Shown here: positions 32,719 to 48,649 of the stretch, piece by piece | How the letters are laid out: every line of letters starts with the position of its first letter | Position numbering within the stretch: position 1 is the first letter of the stretch | Assembly (NCBI RefSeq): GCF_004923315.1 | Contig: NZ_CP039649.1 | Coordinates: 830,001 to 894,000, forward strand | Origin: Azospirillum sp. TSA2s | GTDB lineage: Bacteria; Pseudomonadota; Alphaproteobacteria; Azospirillales; Azospirillaceae | Direction: 5' to 3' | DNA length: 64,000 nt | Notes under the pieces: model-generated | Seen by the model: only the letters and a program-made list of their open reading frames with translations | Told to the model about the DNA's origin: nothing | The model's database searches: none | Made by a program: the position numbers and the translations under genes

Positions 32719-34212
32719 ATGGCCCGCTCGGCACGTCCGGTTCTGTCCAGCCTCGGGCCGGTGGCGCTCGACCGCGACGGGGCGGAGCCGCTGCACCGCC
32801 AGCTCTACCGCGCGCTGCGTCAGGCGGTGTTGGATGGCCGGCTGCGTCCGGGCGAGCGCCTGCCGCCCAGCCGGGCGCTCGCCACCGAGTGGGGGCTGTC
32901 GCGCAACACGGTGGTCACCGCCTACGACACGCTGCTGGCGGAGGGTTATGTCAGCGGCCGGGTGGGGGCCGGCACCTTCGTTGCCCCCTCGCTTCCCGAT
33001 GCGGCGCCCGGCGGCGTTCCGGCCCGCGACGAAGCCCGGCGCGGTGTCGGCCTGTCCGCCCGCGGCCGGGCGCTGGCCGAGGCGCCGGCCATCGCCCGCG
33101 ACCGGGTGGGGCGGCCCTTCGCGCTCGGCACGCCGGACCTCGGTGCCTTTCCCGTCGAGCTGTGGGCGCAGCTGCTCGGCCGCTGCTGGCGCCACGGCGG
33201 ACGGACGCTGGCGACGGATCCGGACCCGCTCGGCTACGCCCCGCTGCGGGCGGAGATCGCTGCCTATCTGCGAGCGGTCCGCGCCGTGCGCTGCGAGGCG
33301 GAGCAGGTGGTCATCGTTTCCGGCGCGCAGCAGGGCTTGGCGCTGATGGCGCAACTGCTTCTCGACCCCGGAGACGAGGCCTGGGTGGAGGAACCCGGCT
33401 GGCCCGGCAACCGCGCCGCCCTGCTGGGTGCCGGGGCGCGGCTGGTCCCGGTGCCGGTGGACGGCGAGGGCATCGACGTCGCCGCCGGCATGGCCCGTGG
33501 GTCCGGCGCCCGTCTGGCTCTGGTCACCCCCTCCCACCAATTCCCCCTGGGCGTGACCATGAGCTTGGCGCGCCGCCTGCGCCTACTCGACTGGGCGGCG
33601 GCGCGCGACGCCTGGATCGTCGAGGACGATTACGACAGCGAGTTCCGCTATGCCGGCCCGCCGCTGGCCGCCCTCCAGGGTCTGGACGGTGCCGGCCGCG
33701 TCATCTATGTCGGCAGCTTCAGCAAGGTGATGTTCCCGGCGCTGCGGCTCGGCTATGTCGTGGTTCCGCCCGATCTGGTCGATCCGGTGCGCGCCGCGCG
33801 CCGCCATTTCGACGGCGGGACCAGCGTGGTGCCGCAGGCGGCGCTGCACCGCTTCCTGGCCGACGGCCATTTCGCCTCGCACCTGCGGGCCATGCGCTCC
33901 CTCTACGCCGCCAAGCGCGCCGCCATCCTGGAGTCGATCGCCGACGCCTTCGCCGGCTTCGCCAGCGCCGAGGCGGGGGAGGCCGGCATGCATGTCCTGC
34001 TCCGCCTGCCGCCCGACTGTCCCGACCATCTCCTGGCCGAGAGCGCCGCCCGCATCGGTCTGACCACGCCGCCGCTGTCCAGCTATCACCGTTCCGACGC
34101 CGGGACCGCCGGCAACGGCCTCCTCCTCGGCTTCGCCGCCCACGACCCGGCGACGCTCGACCGCGCGGTGCGCGATCTGACGCGGCTGGCGGCCGATGTG
34201 GCGAACCGCTAG
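32719..34212 (+). CDS. MocR/GntR-family regulator with aminotransferase domain
   Basis: A 497-residue MocR-type (PdxR-like) regulator. A GntR winged helix-turn-helix occupies residues about 20-85 (LHRQLYRALRQAVLDGRLRPGERLPPSRALATEWGLSRNTV). A fold-type-I aminotransferase domain follows, with the PLP-binding Lys336 in VGSFSKVMFPALRLGYVV. Such proteins sense pyridoxal phosphate or an amino-acid-derived aldimine. It reads away from the adjacent PNPOx-like gene and probably regulates it. The 3' end overlaps the convergent glycosyltransferase gene by 4 nt. Confidence 0.9.
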   Translation: MARSARPVLSSLGPVALDRDGAEPLHRQLYRALRQAVLDGRLRPGERLPPSRALATEWGLSRNTVVTAYDTLLAEGYVSGRVGAGTFVAPSLPDAAPGGVPARDEARRGVGLSARGRALAEAPAIARDRVGRPFALGTPDLGAFPVELWAQLLGRCWRHGGRTLATDPDPLGYAPLRAEIAAYLRAVRAVRCEAEQVVIVSGAQQGLALMAQLLLDPGDEAWVEEPGWPGNRAALLGAGARLVPVPVDGEGIDVAAGMARGSGARLALVTPSHQFPLGVTMSLARRLRLLDWAAARDAWIVEDDYDSEFRYAGPPLAALQGLDGAGRVIYVGSFSKVMFPALRLGYVVVPPDLVDPVRAARRHFDGGTSVVPQAALHRFLADGHFASHLRAMRSLYAAKRAAILESIADAFAGFASAEAGEAGMHVLLRLPPDCPDHLLAESAARIGLTTPPLSSYHRSDAGTAGNGLLLGFAAHDPATLDRAVRDLTRLAADVANR

Positions 34213-35138
34213 ACCGCCTCCGCCACCCGCTCCACCGCCGGCACTTGCCAGGCCGGATAGCGCAGGCTCAGCTGGTGCGTGCGGTCCCGCATGTCCAGCA
34301 CCGGGCGCAGCACCGACGGGTCGGCGCGCATGGCGTCCTCGCCGGCCATGTGGACGATGCCCAGGCGGCGGTTGGGCAGGTAATACTCCACCAACTCCCG
34401 CCGCTCCGGGTCGAAGCGCCAGGGTCCGATGTAGTTGCACCATTCCGGCAGAAGCTCGACCGGCAGCCCGTCCAGATAGATGGCGCCGGCCATCGCCAGC
34501 TGGTCCGACGTGAACAGCCGGCCCTTGCGCAGCACCCGCTTCTGCCAGCGCTGGAAGGCCTCCCAATGCGGCGCGTCGGACTTCAGCGCATAGGCGCCGG
34601 CATTCAAGGTCGGGCGGGTCGCCAGCGCCCGGCATTCCGCCGTGGTCAGTCCGGCGCGGCTGGAGTTCTTGTACAGGATCGACCGCACCCGGGCGAAGGG
34701 CCCAAACAACCAAGCGAGCCGCAACTCCGTCTCCGAAAAGCGGCCGAATTGGGCGACGATGGCGAAGCGGTTCAGCGCCGCCCCCCGCCGCAGCATCTCC
34801 ACCGCCTCCCAATCCTGCACCCAGGCGTCGGCGTCGATCCAGATCACCGTGTCGTAGCCGGGGAAATATGTCGGCAGGTGCAGTTTGGCGAGGTTGGCCT
34901 TCAAATGGATGCGGTTGCGCAGCTTGTGCGCCGGAATGCTGACCGGCCAGGGCGGCGTCACCACCGCGGCCCCCTGCGCCTTCAACTCCAGGATCTGCCC
35001 GTCCGTCAGGCCCGCGTCGATCACGCCGATGGGGCAGTCTGCCGCCGGCTTCAACGCCCGCAGCGACGCGATCAGCTCGCTGATCAACGGATGATAGCGG
35101 CTGTCGCCGCCGGTGACGACGATGAAGGAGCCCAGCAT
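34209..35138 (-). CDS. Glycosyltransferase-like protein (GT-A, DxD motif)
   Basis: A 309-residue protein resembling retaining GT-A glycosyltransferases of the GT8-like type. It opens FIVVTGGDSRYHPLISELIASL, and TVIWIDADAWVQDWEAV contains the DAD metal/nucleotide-sugar motif. LNAGAYALKSD and FTSDQLAMAGAIY are the usual acceptor-side segments. No signal peptide or membrane span is seen, so it is cytosolic. Acceptor and donor are unknown. It is convergent with the MocR gene and divergent from treS, with a 293-bp region that must hold both promoters. Confidence 0.75.
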   Translation of the reverse strand: MLGSFIVVTGGDSRYHPLISELIASLRALKPAADCPIGVIDAGLTDGQILELKAQGAAVVTPPWPVSIPAHKLRNRIHLKANLAKLHLPTYFPGYDTVIWIDADAWVQDWEAVEMLRRGAALNRFAIVAQFGRFSETELRLAWLFGPFARVRSILYKNSSRAGLTTAECRALATRPTLNAGAYALKSDAPHWEAFQRWQKRVLRKGRLFTSDQLAMAGAIYLDGLPVELLPEWCNYIGPWRFDPERRELVEYYLPNRRLGIVHMAGEDAMRADPSVLRPVLDMRDRTHQLSLRYPAWQVPAVERVAEAV

Positions 35139-35431
35139 GATTTATCCGATACGCCATAGGCGTAAAGTTGTGCGTAAAGCCACCCTGCCTGGATAACCCT
35201 TCGGCGTCAATCGATGTCCAGTTTGGATTGCTGCGCTTTCGAACGGTTGCCTGGAACCTTCGGCCGGCTCCTTCTGAACGTGGTACGCCCTGGTTGTCGC
35301 CGTCCTGCCTATCCGGAAGTCAGGGGTTGTCGGACGGCCCTGCGGGTGAAACCTTCGCCCGTGTGGCTTGTTTCCGTCCCGTGTTCCCGCGACACGTGTT
35401 CCGTCAAACGCTTCTCGAAAGTGCTCGACCC

Positions 35432-38782
<3,351 letters not shown>

Positions 38783-38888
38783 CCGGGCAAATCCGCGGCG
38801 GGCATGGTGTGACGAAACCGCCGCGGGTATGTTCACCTCCGGAGAAGGCGTTCCGGCGGGGCTTTGCACCATGCAGCGCCTCGTTCGC

Positions 38889-38976
38889 CGTCATTCCCGC
38901 GAAGGCGGGAATCCAGGGCTCCCCAAAACGGGGTTTAGCGCGTAAGCCTGGATCCCCGCCTTCGCGGGGATGACGG
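38889..38976. repeat. Dispersed intergenic palindromic repeat
   Basis: Two copies of a palindromic unit of the type GTCATTCCCGCGAAGGCGGG (38890-38909) face each other, the second as CCCGCCTTCGCGGGGATGAC (38955-38974), around a short central spacer. Each arm is itself a hairpin. This unit is widely scattered between genes in many proteobacteria. It occupies the treS-glgB gap and could stabilise or punctuate the transcript. Confidence 0.85.
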
Positions 38977-39037
38977 CCTTGGGACAGTTATGGTCCATGA
39001 AGACGATAGGGCCTCCACGAAGAAGGGCACTTGGCCA

Positions 39038-41332
<2,295 letters not shown>

Positions 41333-41448
41333 GGGGGCAGGGCGTTTGGTTCGCATCGTCGCCAACCTCCCTTGACGGCGATGGGGGGAGGCTTTCTTAT
41401 TGGATCCCTTGTGTCTTTTCGGAGATCCGGTGAGCCGGGCGCTGGCTG

Positions 41449-41766
41449 ATGGTCGATAGGAAACCCCCTCCTTCCGCCGCCGAGGTGGTGCGAACCCTGC
41501 GGGCGAACCGCGAGGCGCTGCACCGCCGGGGGGTTCTGCATGCCGCTGTCTTCGGATCCGTCGCTCGCGGCAGTGCTGATGCCGACAGCGATATCGACAT
41601 CCTGATCGACCTGGATCCCGCGCGTCCAATGGGGCTGTTCGAATACACCCGGGTCACCCTGGACATCGCCGACCTCTTTGACCGGCCAACCGATGTGGTC
41701 GATCGCAAAAGGCTGAGTCCTTTGCTGCGGGATAGCGTCGCGCGGGAGGTGGTCGATGCGTTCTAA
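41449..41766 (+). CDS. MNT-domain nucleotidyltransferase (HEPN-MNT antitoxin)
   Basis: A 105-residue minimal nucleotidyltransferase. The active-site motif GSVARG (36-41) is followed by D48 and D50 in ADSDIDILIDL, so catalysis looks intact. In studied HEPN-MNT pairs the MNT protein neutralises the HEPN RNase by AMPylating a tyrosine. Its 3' end overlaps the HEPN gene by 11 nt. The pair sits between glgB and glgX and is not part of glycogen metabolism. Confidence 0.9.
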   Translation: MVDRKPPPSAAEVVRTLRANREALHRRGVLHAAVFGSVARGSADADSDIDILIDLDPARPMGLFEYTRVTLDIADLFDRPTDVVDRKRLSPLLRDSVAREVVDAF

Positions 41767-42109
41767 GCCGTCGTGCAAGCCTTTGACCGATATCCGAAAG
41801 AACATCGAAGCAATCGAATCTTTCGTAGAAGGAATGAGCTTCGAGGACTTCTTACAGGATCAGAAAACCTGTTACGCAGTTCTGCGTGCTCTGGAGATCG
41901 TTTCGGAAGCATCCCGTCACCTGCCGGCGGATCTGAAGAGCCGACACCCTCACATCGACTGGCGCGCTGTTGCGGGTGCCGGCAACGTCTATCGCCATGA
42001 TTATGATAGTGTTGACGATGCCGTGATCTGGCACACGATCAACAACGAGCTCACACCTCTGAAAGCCGCGGTGCATGCCGAGTTGGCACTGCTGCGGATA
42101 GACGAATGA
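41756..42109 (+). CDS. HEPN-domain (HepT/DUF86) toxin-like protein
   Basis: A 117-residue four-helix HEPN protein. The usual Rx4H-x-Y motif reads GNVYRHDY here: Gly76 replaces the catalytic Arg, while Asn77, His81 and the AMPylation-target Tyr83 remain. This variant may be inactive as an RNase or may use Arg80. The downstream SVDDAVIWHTI helix is typical. It is cotranscribed with the overlapping MNT gene. Its base composition is less GC-rich than the flanking glg genes, suggesting acquisition. Confidence 0.88.
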   Translation: MRSKPSCKPLTDIRKNIEAIESFVEGMSFEDFLQDQKTCYAVLRALEIVSEASRHLPADLKSRHPHIDWRAVAGAGNVYRHDYDSVDDAVIWHTINNELTPLKAAVHAELALLRIDE

Positions 42110-42152
42110 CCGCTTTGTTCGTTCGTGCGCCCAATAAGAAGGCTCTTCGCTG

Positions 42153-44291
<2,139 letters not shown>

Positions 44292-44444
44292 GTGGCGGCA
44301 TGAAACCGATGGCGCGTTGCCCTGCGATCCTTTGCCCACTGTCCATCCCCCCGGCGGAGATGCTACCGCGACGGGCGGAGACAAAGCGTGTTACGCTGCG
44401 CCGCGCGTTCCCGTCACAGCGGCAGCGGAGCTTCGGGTAGGACG

Positions 44445-45542
44445 ATGCCGGATTACGATTTCTCGCAGGTCGACGCCGCGATCATCGACAGCCAGCTCAA
44501 CACCGCGCGCGTGTTCCGCGACGTGCTGATCCGGCTGGGCTTCCGCCGGGTGGAGCTGTTCGATTCGGTGAAGGCCGCCGCCGGCCTGCTGGCCGCGGCC
44601 ATGCCCGATCTGGTGCTGGTCGATGCCGACGGCGAGGATTCGGAGGCCTTCCGCTTCATCCGCTCCCTGCGCAACGAACCGGCGGTGCCCAACCCGTTTG
44701 CCTGCGTCATCGTCACCACCTGGGCGCCGACCCCGGCGCTGCTGACCCGCGTCACCAATGCCGGCGGCGACGACCTGCTGATGAAGCCGGTGTCGCCCAA
44801 GCAGGTGCGCGAGCGCATCGTCAGCCTGATCGAGGCCCGCAAGGGCTTCGTCGTCACCGCCGACTACACCGGCCCCGACCGCCGCAAATCCCCGCGCGAG
44901 GGGGCGCAGGTGCCGGTGCTGGACGCGCCCAACACGCTGCGGCTGAAGGCGACCGGCCAATGGACCCAGTCCGGCGCCCGCATGCGGCTGAATGAAGCGA
45001 TCGCCACCGTCACCACCCAGAAGCGGCTGCGCGCCAGCATCCAGGTCGCCTTCCTGATCGAATTCGCTCTGGCCGGGCTGGCGCGGCCGGTTCCGGACCG
45101 CATGTCCATCGACCATGTCGGCCGCATCGGCGGCTTCCTCGACGATCTGCTGCGCCGTCTGGGCGACGACGGCGACCATGCCCCGGTGGAGGCGGTCGCC
45201 CGCGCCATCAAGTCCCTCGCCGACAAGGTGCGGGCCGCCGCCGAAGCCGGTCCCGTCTCCGCCGACGACCGCGACCAGTTGCAAGCCCTGTCCCGTGCCC
45301 TGATGCAGGCCGTCGACCCCGACCGCCCGCTTGAGGCGATGACGCGGGAGGTGGCCTCCGCCGTCGACGGTTATCGCAGCCGGCTGGAGCAGATCGCCCA
45401 AGCCAAGGCCGCCGCTGCCGCTTCGGCGCTGGCGGCGTCATCCGCCGATACGGCGGGCGAGACCGCGAACGACTCCATCGCTTCCTCCGCTCCGCCGCCG
45501 ACCGCGGCCGGGCCGGCGAGCACCGCCCTGTCGGCTGGTTGA
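44445..45542 (+). CDS. Response-regulator receiver protein with unknown C-terminal domain
   Basis: A 365-residue cytosolic protein. Residues about 8-130 form a CheY-like receiver: AIIDSQLNTARVFRDVLIRLG, LVLVDADGEDSEAFRFIRSL with the probable phospho-acceptor Asp, and DLLMKPVSPKQVRERI with the conserved Lys. After a GPDRRK linker, the rest is mostly alpha-helical and ends in an Ala/Ser-rich tail; I recognise no DNA-binding or enzymatic output domain. ATG 44445 follows GGTAGGA. Placement between glgX and malQ may be incidental or may hint at control of carbon storage. Confidence 0.75.
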   Translation: MPDYDFSQVDAAIIDSQLNTARVFRDVLIRLGFRRVELFDSVKAAAGLLAAAMPDLVLVDADGEDSEAFRFIRSLRNEPAVPNPFACVIVTTWAPTPALLTRVTNAGGDDLLMKPVSPKQVRERIVSLIEARKGFVVTADYTGPDRRKSPREGAQVPVLDAPNTLRLKATGQWTQSGARMRLNEAIATVTTQKRLRASIQVAFLIEFALAGLARPVPDRMSIDHVGRIGGFLDDLLRRLGDDGDHAPVEAVARAIKSLADKVRAAAEAGPVSADDRDQLQALSRALMQAVDPDRPLEAMTREVASAVDGYRSRLEQIAQAKAAAAASALAASSADTAGETANDSIASSAPPPTAAGPASTALSAG

Positions 45543-45648
45543 TGGGGGAGTGCCGATGGCATAGGCCGCCGGGCGGCATTGACGCCACGAGCCGCGACCC
45601 CAATCCCTAAGCCCCACCCTCTTTCCGTACAACCCGCGGGGACCCTGC

Positions 45649-47841
45649 ATGAGTGATCTCGACCGGCTGGCCGATCTGCTTGGACTAGAACCCCACTATC
45701 ACGACATCTGGGGCAACCGGCGGGAGACCTCCGCCGCCACCAAGCGGGCGCTGATCGCCGCCATGGGGTTGCAGGCCGCCACCGACGATCAGGTCGCCGA
45801 CAGCCTGCGCACGGTCGAGCGCCGGTCCTGGAGTCGCCCGCTGCCGCCGGTGTTGGTGGTCGGGGAAGGGCAGGGGATCGATCTGGGCGTCGCTCTGCCG
45901 GCCGGCCTGGACGATGCCACCCTGGCGTGGGACCTGACGCCGGAGGGCGGCACCGCCCAGGGTGGCCGCATCCCGGTCCGCGACCTGCCCATCGCCGACC
46001 GCGCCACCCTGGACGGCACGGCCTACGAGCGCCGCGCGCTGGGCGCCCTGCTGCCCGTATCGCTGCCCATCGGCTATCACCGGCTGGACCTGCATGTGGA
46101 GGCTGCCGGCGGGGCGGCAGGGCCGTCCGGCTCCACCACCCTGATCGTGGCGCCGGACCGCTGCGTGACGGTGGAGGAGATGGTGCCGGCCGGCCGCAGC
46201 TGGGGCATCGGCCTGCAGGTCTATTCGCTGCGGTCGGAGCATGACTGGGGCATGGGCGATTTCGGCGACCTCGCCGGCTTTGCCGAGATCGCCGGTCGAC
46301 TGGGCGCCGGACTTGTCGGCCTGAACCCGCTGCACGCCCTGTTTCCGGCCGACCCCAACCACATCGGTCCCTATTCCCCGTCCAGCCGCCAGTTCCTCAA
46401 CATCCTCTACATCGACCCGGCCTCCGTACCCGAATTCGCCGGAGCCGACAATCTGCGCGACCGCATCGGGGACCCCGCCTTTCAGACTGCCCTGGCAACG
46501 GCCCGTCAGGCTGAGCTGGTCGATTATCCCGCCGTCGCCGCGCTGAAGCTGCCGCTCCTGGAAGCTCTGCACGCCCGATTCCGCGCCCTTCCCGACGACC
46601 ACCCGCGCAAGGCCGCCTATGCCGCCTTCCGGCAGGACATGGGCGCGGCGCTGGACCGCCATGCCATGTTCGATGCCCTGCACGAGCATTTCTTCCGTCA
46701 GGACTCCTCGCAGTGGATGTGGCGGAGCTGGCCGGCCGCCTTCCAGGACCCGCGAAGCGCCGAGGTCGCGGCTTTCGCCACCGAGCATGCCGACCGCGTC
46801 GATTTCTTCGCCTGGACCCAGTTCGAGGCCGACCGACAGTTGGGCGAGGCCGCTGCGCGCGGGCGGTCCGCCGGGCTTGCCATGGGCTTCTACCGCGACC
46901 TTGCCGTTGCCGCCCATCCCGGCGGTGGCTCCGCCTGGGCCGATCCGTCGATGCTGGTGCAGGGCGCCAATGTCGGGGCGCCGCCCGACAGGTTCAACAT
47001 GAACGGCCAGAACTGGGGCCTTGCCCCTCTGTCGCCGCTGGGCCTGCGTGAGTCCGCTTACGGCCCCTTCATCGAGCTTCTGCGCGCCAACATGCGCCAT
47101 GCCGCCGCGCTCCGCATCGACCATGTGATGGCGCTGCAGCACCTGTTCTGGATTCCGGAGGACGGCAGCCCCGGCGCCTATGTCGCCTATCCCTTCCACG
47201 ATCTGCTGCGCATCGTGGCGCTGGAGAGCCGCCGCAACCGCTGCGTCGTGATCGGCGAGGATCTGGGCACCGTGCCGGAGGGTTTCCGTCCGGCGCTGGA
47301 GCAGGCCGGCATCCTCAGCTACCGTGTGCTCTATTTCGAGCGCACCGCCGACGGCGGCTTCAAGTCCCCCGGCGACTATCCCGCCGGGTCGATGGCGACG
47401 GTCAGCACCCATGATCTGGCGCCTTTCAAAGGCTTCTGGACCGGCCGCGACCTGGACTGGCGCCGGCGTCTCGGCCTTTATCCGGACGATGCCAGCCGCG
47501 ACAAGGACATCTGGGATCGTGGAGTCGACCGCTGGCGCCTGCTGCAAGCGTTGTCGCGCGAGGGGCTGCGCCCGGACAGCTATCCCAGCGATGATGGCGA
47601 CCAGCCTTTCCGCGTGGAACTGTCGGCCGCTGTTCACGCCTATCTGGCGCGCACTCCGTCCCGCATCGTGATGGTGCAGATCGAGGACGCGCTGGCCGAC
47701 GACGAGCAGCCCAACCTGCCCGGCACGGTGGACCAGCACCCCAACTGGCGCCGCCGCCTTCCACGCAAGCTGGAGGAACTGGAGTCCGACGACGACCTCC
47801 GCCACATCATCGCCCCGATCGCCGCCATCGCCCCGCGCTGA
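45649..47841 (+). CDS. malQ: 4-alpha-glucanotransferase
   Basis: A 730-residue GH77 amylomaltase. MalQ disproportionates maltodextrins in the cytosol. The GH77 core starts at SWGIGLQVYSLRSEHDWGMGDF. LNPLHALFPADPNHIGPYSPSSRQFLNILYIDP, LRIDHVMALQHLFWIPE (nucleophile Asp), CVVIGEDLGTVPEG (acid/base Glu) and STHDLAPFKGFWTGRDL are diagnostic. A GH77 N-terminal extension of about 180 residues is present. It closes the glycogen/trehalose cluster and may return GlgX products to maltose for TreS. Confidence 0.95.
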   Translation: MSDLDRLADLLGLEPHYHDIWGNRRETSAATKRALIAAMGLQAATDDQVADSLRTVERRSWSRPLPPVLVVGEGQGIDLGVALPAGLDDATLAWDLTPEGGTAQGGRIPVRDLPIADRATLDGTAYERRALGALLPVSLPIGYHRLDLHVEAAGGAAGPSGSTTLIVAPDRCVTVEEMVPAGRSWGIGLQVYSLRSEHDWGMGDFGDLAGFAEIAGRLGAGLVGLNPLHALFPADPNHIGPYSPSSRQFLNILYIDPASVPEFAGADNLRDRIGDPAFQTALATARQAELVDYPAVAALKLPLLEALHARFRALPDDHPRKAAYAAFRQDMGAALDRHAMFDALHEHFFRQDSSQWMWRSWPAAFQDPRSAEVAAFATEHADRVDFFAWTQFEADRQLGEAAARGRSAGLAMGFYRDLAVAAHPGGGSAWADPSMLVQGANVGAPPDRFNMNGQNWGLAPLSPLGLRESAYGPFIELLRANMRHAAALRIDHVMALQHLFWIPEDGSPGAYVAYPFHDLLRIVALESRRNRCVVIGEDLGTVPEGFRPALEQAGILSYRVLYFERTADGGFKSPGDYPAGSMATVSTHDLAPFKGFWTGRDLDWRRRLGLYPDDASRDKDIWDRGVDRWRLLQALSREGLRPDSYPSDDGDQPFRVELSAAVHAYLARTPSRIVMVQIEDALADDEQPNLPGTVDQHPNWRRRLPRKLEELESDDDLRHIIAPIAAIAPR

Positions 47842-47852
47842 CCACCGTCCGC

Positions 47853-47887
47853 CACCGGCGGCCCTGGGGGAGTCCGGGCCGCCGGTG
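47853..47887. terminator. Strong hairpin after malQ
   Basis: CACCGGCGGCCC (47853-47864) and GGGCCGCCGGTG (47876-47887) form a perfect 12-bp stem with an 11-nt loop, 11 bp after the malQ stop. It lacks a T-tract on the plus strand, so it may act as an mRNA stabiliser or a weak terminator. Confidence 0.5.
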
Positions 47888-47925
47888 ACCGTTGGAAAAA
47901 AATGCATCCGAAGCGAAAAAAGCTC

Positions 47926-47954
47926 TTCACAGCCCGGCACATGGTCGCTATAAA
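47926..47954 (+). promoter_or_regulatory. Promoter of tRNA-Gln
   Basis: TTCACA (47926-47931) and TATAAA (47949-47954) are spaced by 17 bp and lie about 50 bp upstream of the tRNA. This is the best sigma-70-like match in the neighbourhood. Confidence 0.7.
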
Positions 47955-48002
47955 CCCGCCCACACCACGGGGCACGGCAAACGAGCCGCCCCGGTGACGG
48001 TC

Positions 48003-48076
48003 TGGGGGATCGTCTAGCGGTAGGACAGCGGACTCTGACTCCGCCAGCCTAGGTTCGAATCCTAGTCCCCCAACCA
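48003..48076 (+). tRNA. tRNA-Gln (anticodon CTG)
   Basis: A full cloverleaf can be drawn: acceptor stem TGGGGGA (48003-48009) with TCCCCCA (48066-48072), D-loop AGCGGTAGGA, anticodon loop ACTCTGACT giving CTG, T-loop GGTTCGAAT, discriminator A and an encoded CCA at 48074-48076. It reads glutamine codon CAG. Confidence 0.95.
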
Positions 48077-48200
48077 ACCTTTTCAATCACTTAGCGACTG
48101 CGTTTGGGCCGGTTGGGTGCTCCAGTAAGCACCCAGTAAGCACGGTCCTTTGTACTGAGCAGGTCTTGCTGGTTGGCCGCATTTACCGAACCACCTACTT

Positions 48201-48250
48201 TCAGGCTCATAACCTGAAGGCCGCAGGTTCAAATCCTGCCCCCGCAACCA
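48201..48250 (+). other. 3' fragment of a tRNA-fMet gene (probable attachment-site remnant)
   Basis: From TCAGGCTCATAACCTGA onward the sequence is the anticodon arm (CAT), variable loop, T arm (GGTTCAAATCC) and 3' acceptor strand CCCCGCAACCA of an initiator-type tRNA. The 5' half is missing: the preceding bases do not match a D arm or the 5' acceptor strand. Such 3'-end duplications are left when an integrative element recombines into a tRNA gene. It marks the change from glycogen genes to mobile and defence genes. Confidence 0.85.
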
Positions 48251-48254
48251 AATC

Positions 48255-48289
48255 AAAGCCCCTGAAAACAAACAGTTTTCGGGGGCTTT
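48255..48289 (+). terminator. Intrinsic terminator-like hairpin after tRNA fragment
   Basis: AAAGCCCC-T-GAAAAC pairs with GTTTTC-G-GGGGCTTT across a 5-6 nt loop, with one internal mismatch. It directly follows the tRNA fragment and probably belonged to the original tRNA-fMet gene. Confidence 0.7.
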
Positions 48290-48368
48290 CCGTATCCGGA
48301 GGCAGCCCGCTTCCGACCGTTTCCGGAATCATATCGGAATCATTTGGGCGGAAATTCCCGCGTGTTTT

Positions 48369-48404
48369 GGCGTAGGGCTCTGGCGTAGGGCTCTGGCGTA
48401 GGGC
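48369..48404. repeat. Tandem 13-bp repeat in a gene-free stretch
   Basis: GGCGTAGGGCTCT occurs twice head to tail (48369-48381, 48382-48394), followed by a partial third copy GGCGTAGGGC. It lies within the 360-bp gap 48290-48649, where I see no convincing gene. Iterated short repeats near an element end could be integrase or excisionase arm sites, but they may also be neutral. Confidence 0.6.
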
Positions 48405-48649
48405 GCCAGTGCGTGGACGGGCACATAGACTTTGGAGAGGGCAGGGCGGTGGGTCTAGCTCAGCGACTCGCCAGACGGTCGCACAGCTTCGACCAGCGCC
48501 TGCTTCCCCGACTATCAAGTCACCGCACTTCCCCACCAACGACATGCCTGCCCAAGCCGTCTTCATCGCCGATCTGTTGGGGCGCTGCCTAACGTTGCAG
48601 AGGCTGAACTCCTTATCACCCGTGTTCAGACTTTGCAGCGGAACCCCGG

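Noticed and set aside
35168..35431. An 88-codon in-frame extension upstream of treS
   Set aside because: It has no GH13-like sequence and lies in the treS/glycosyltransferase promoter region; ATG 35432 begins the conserved domain.
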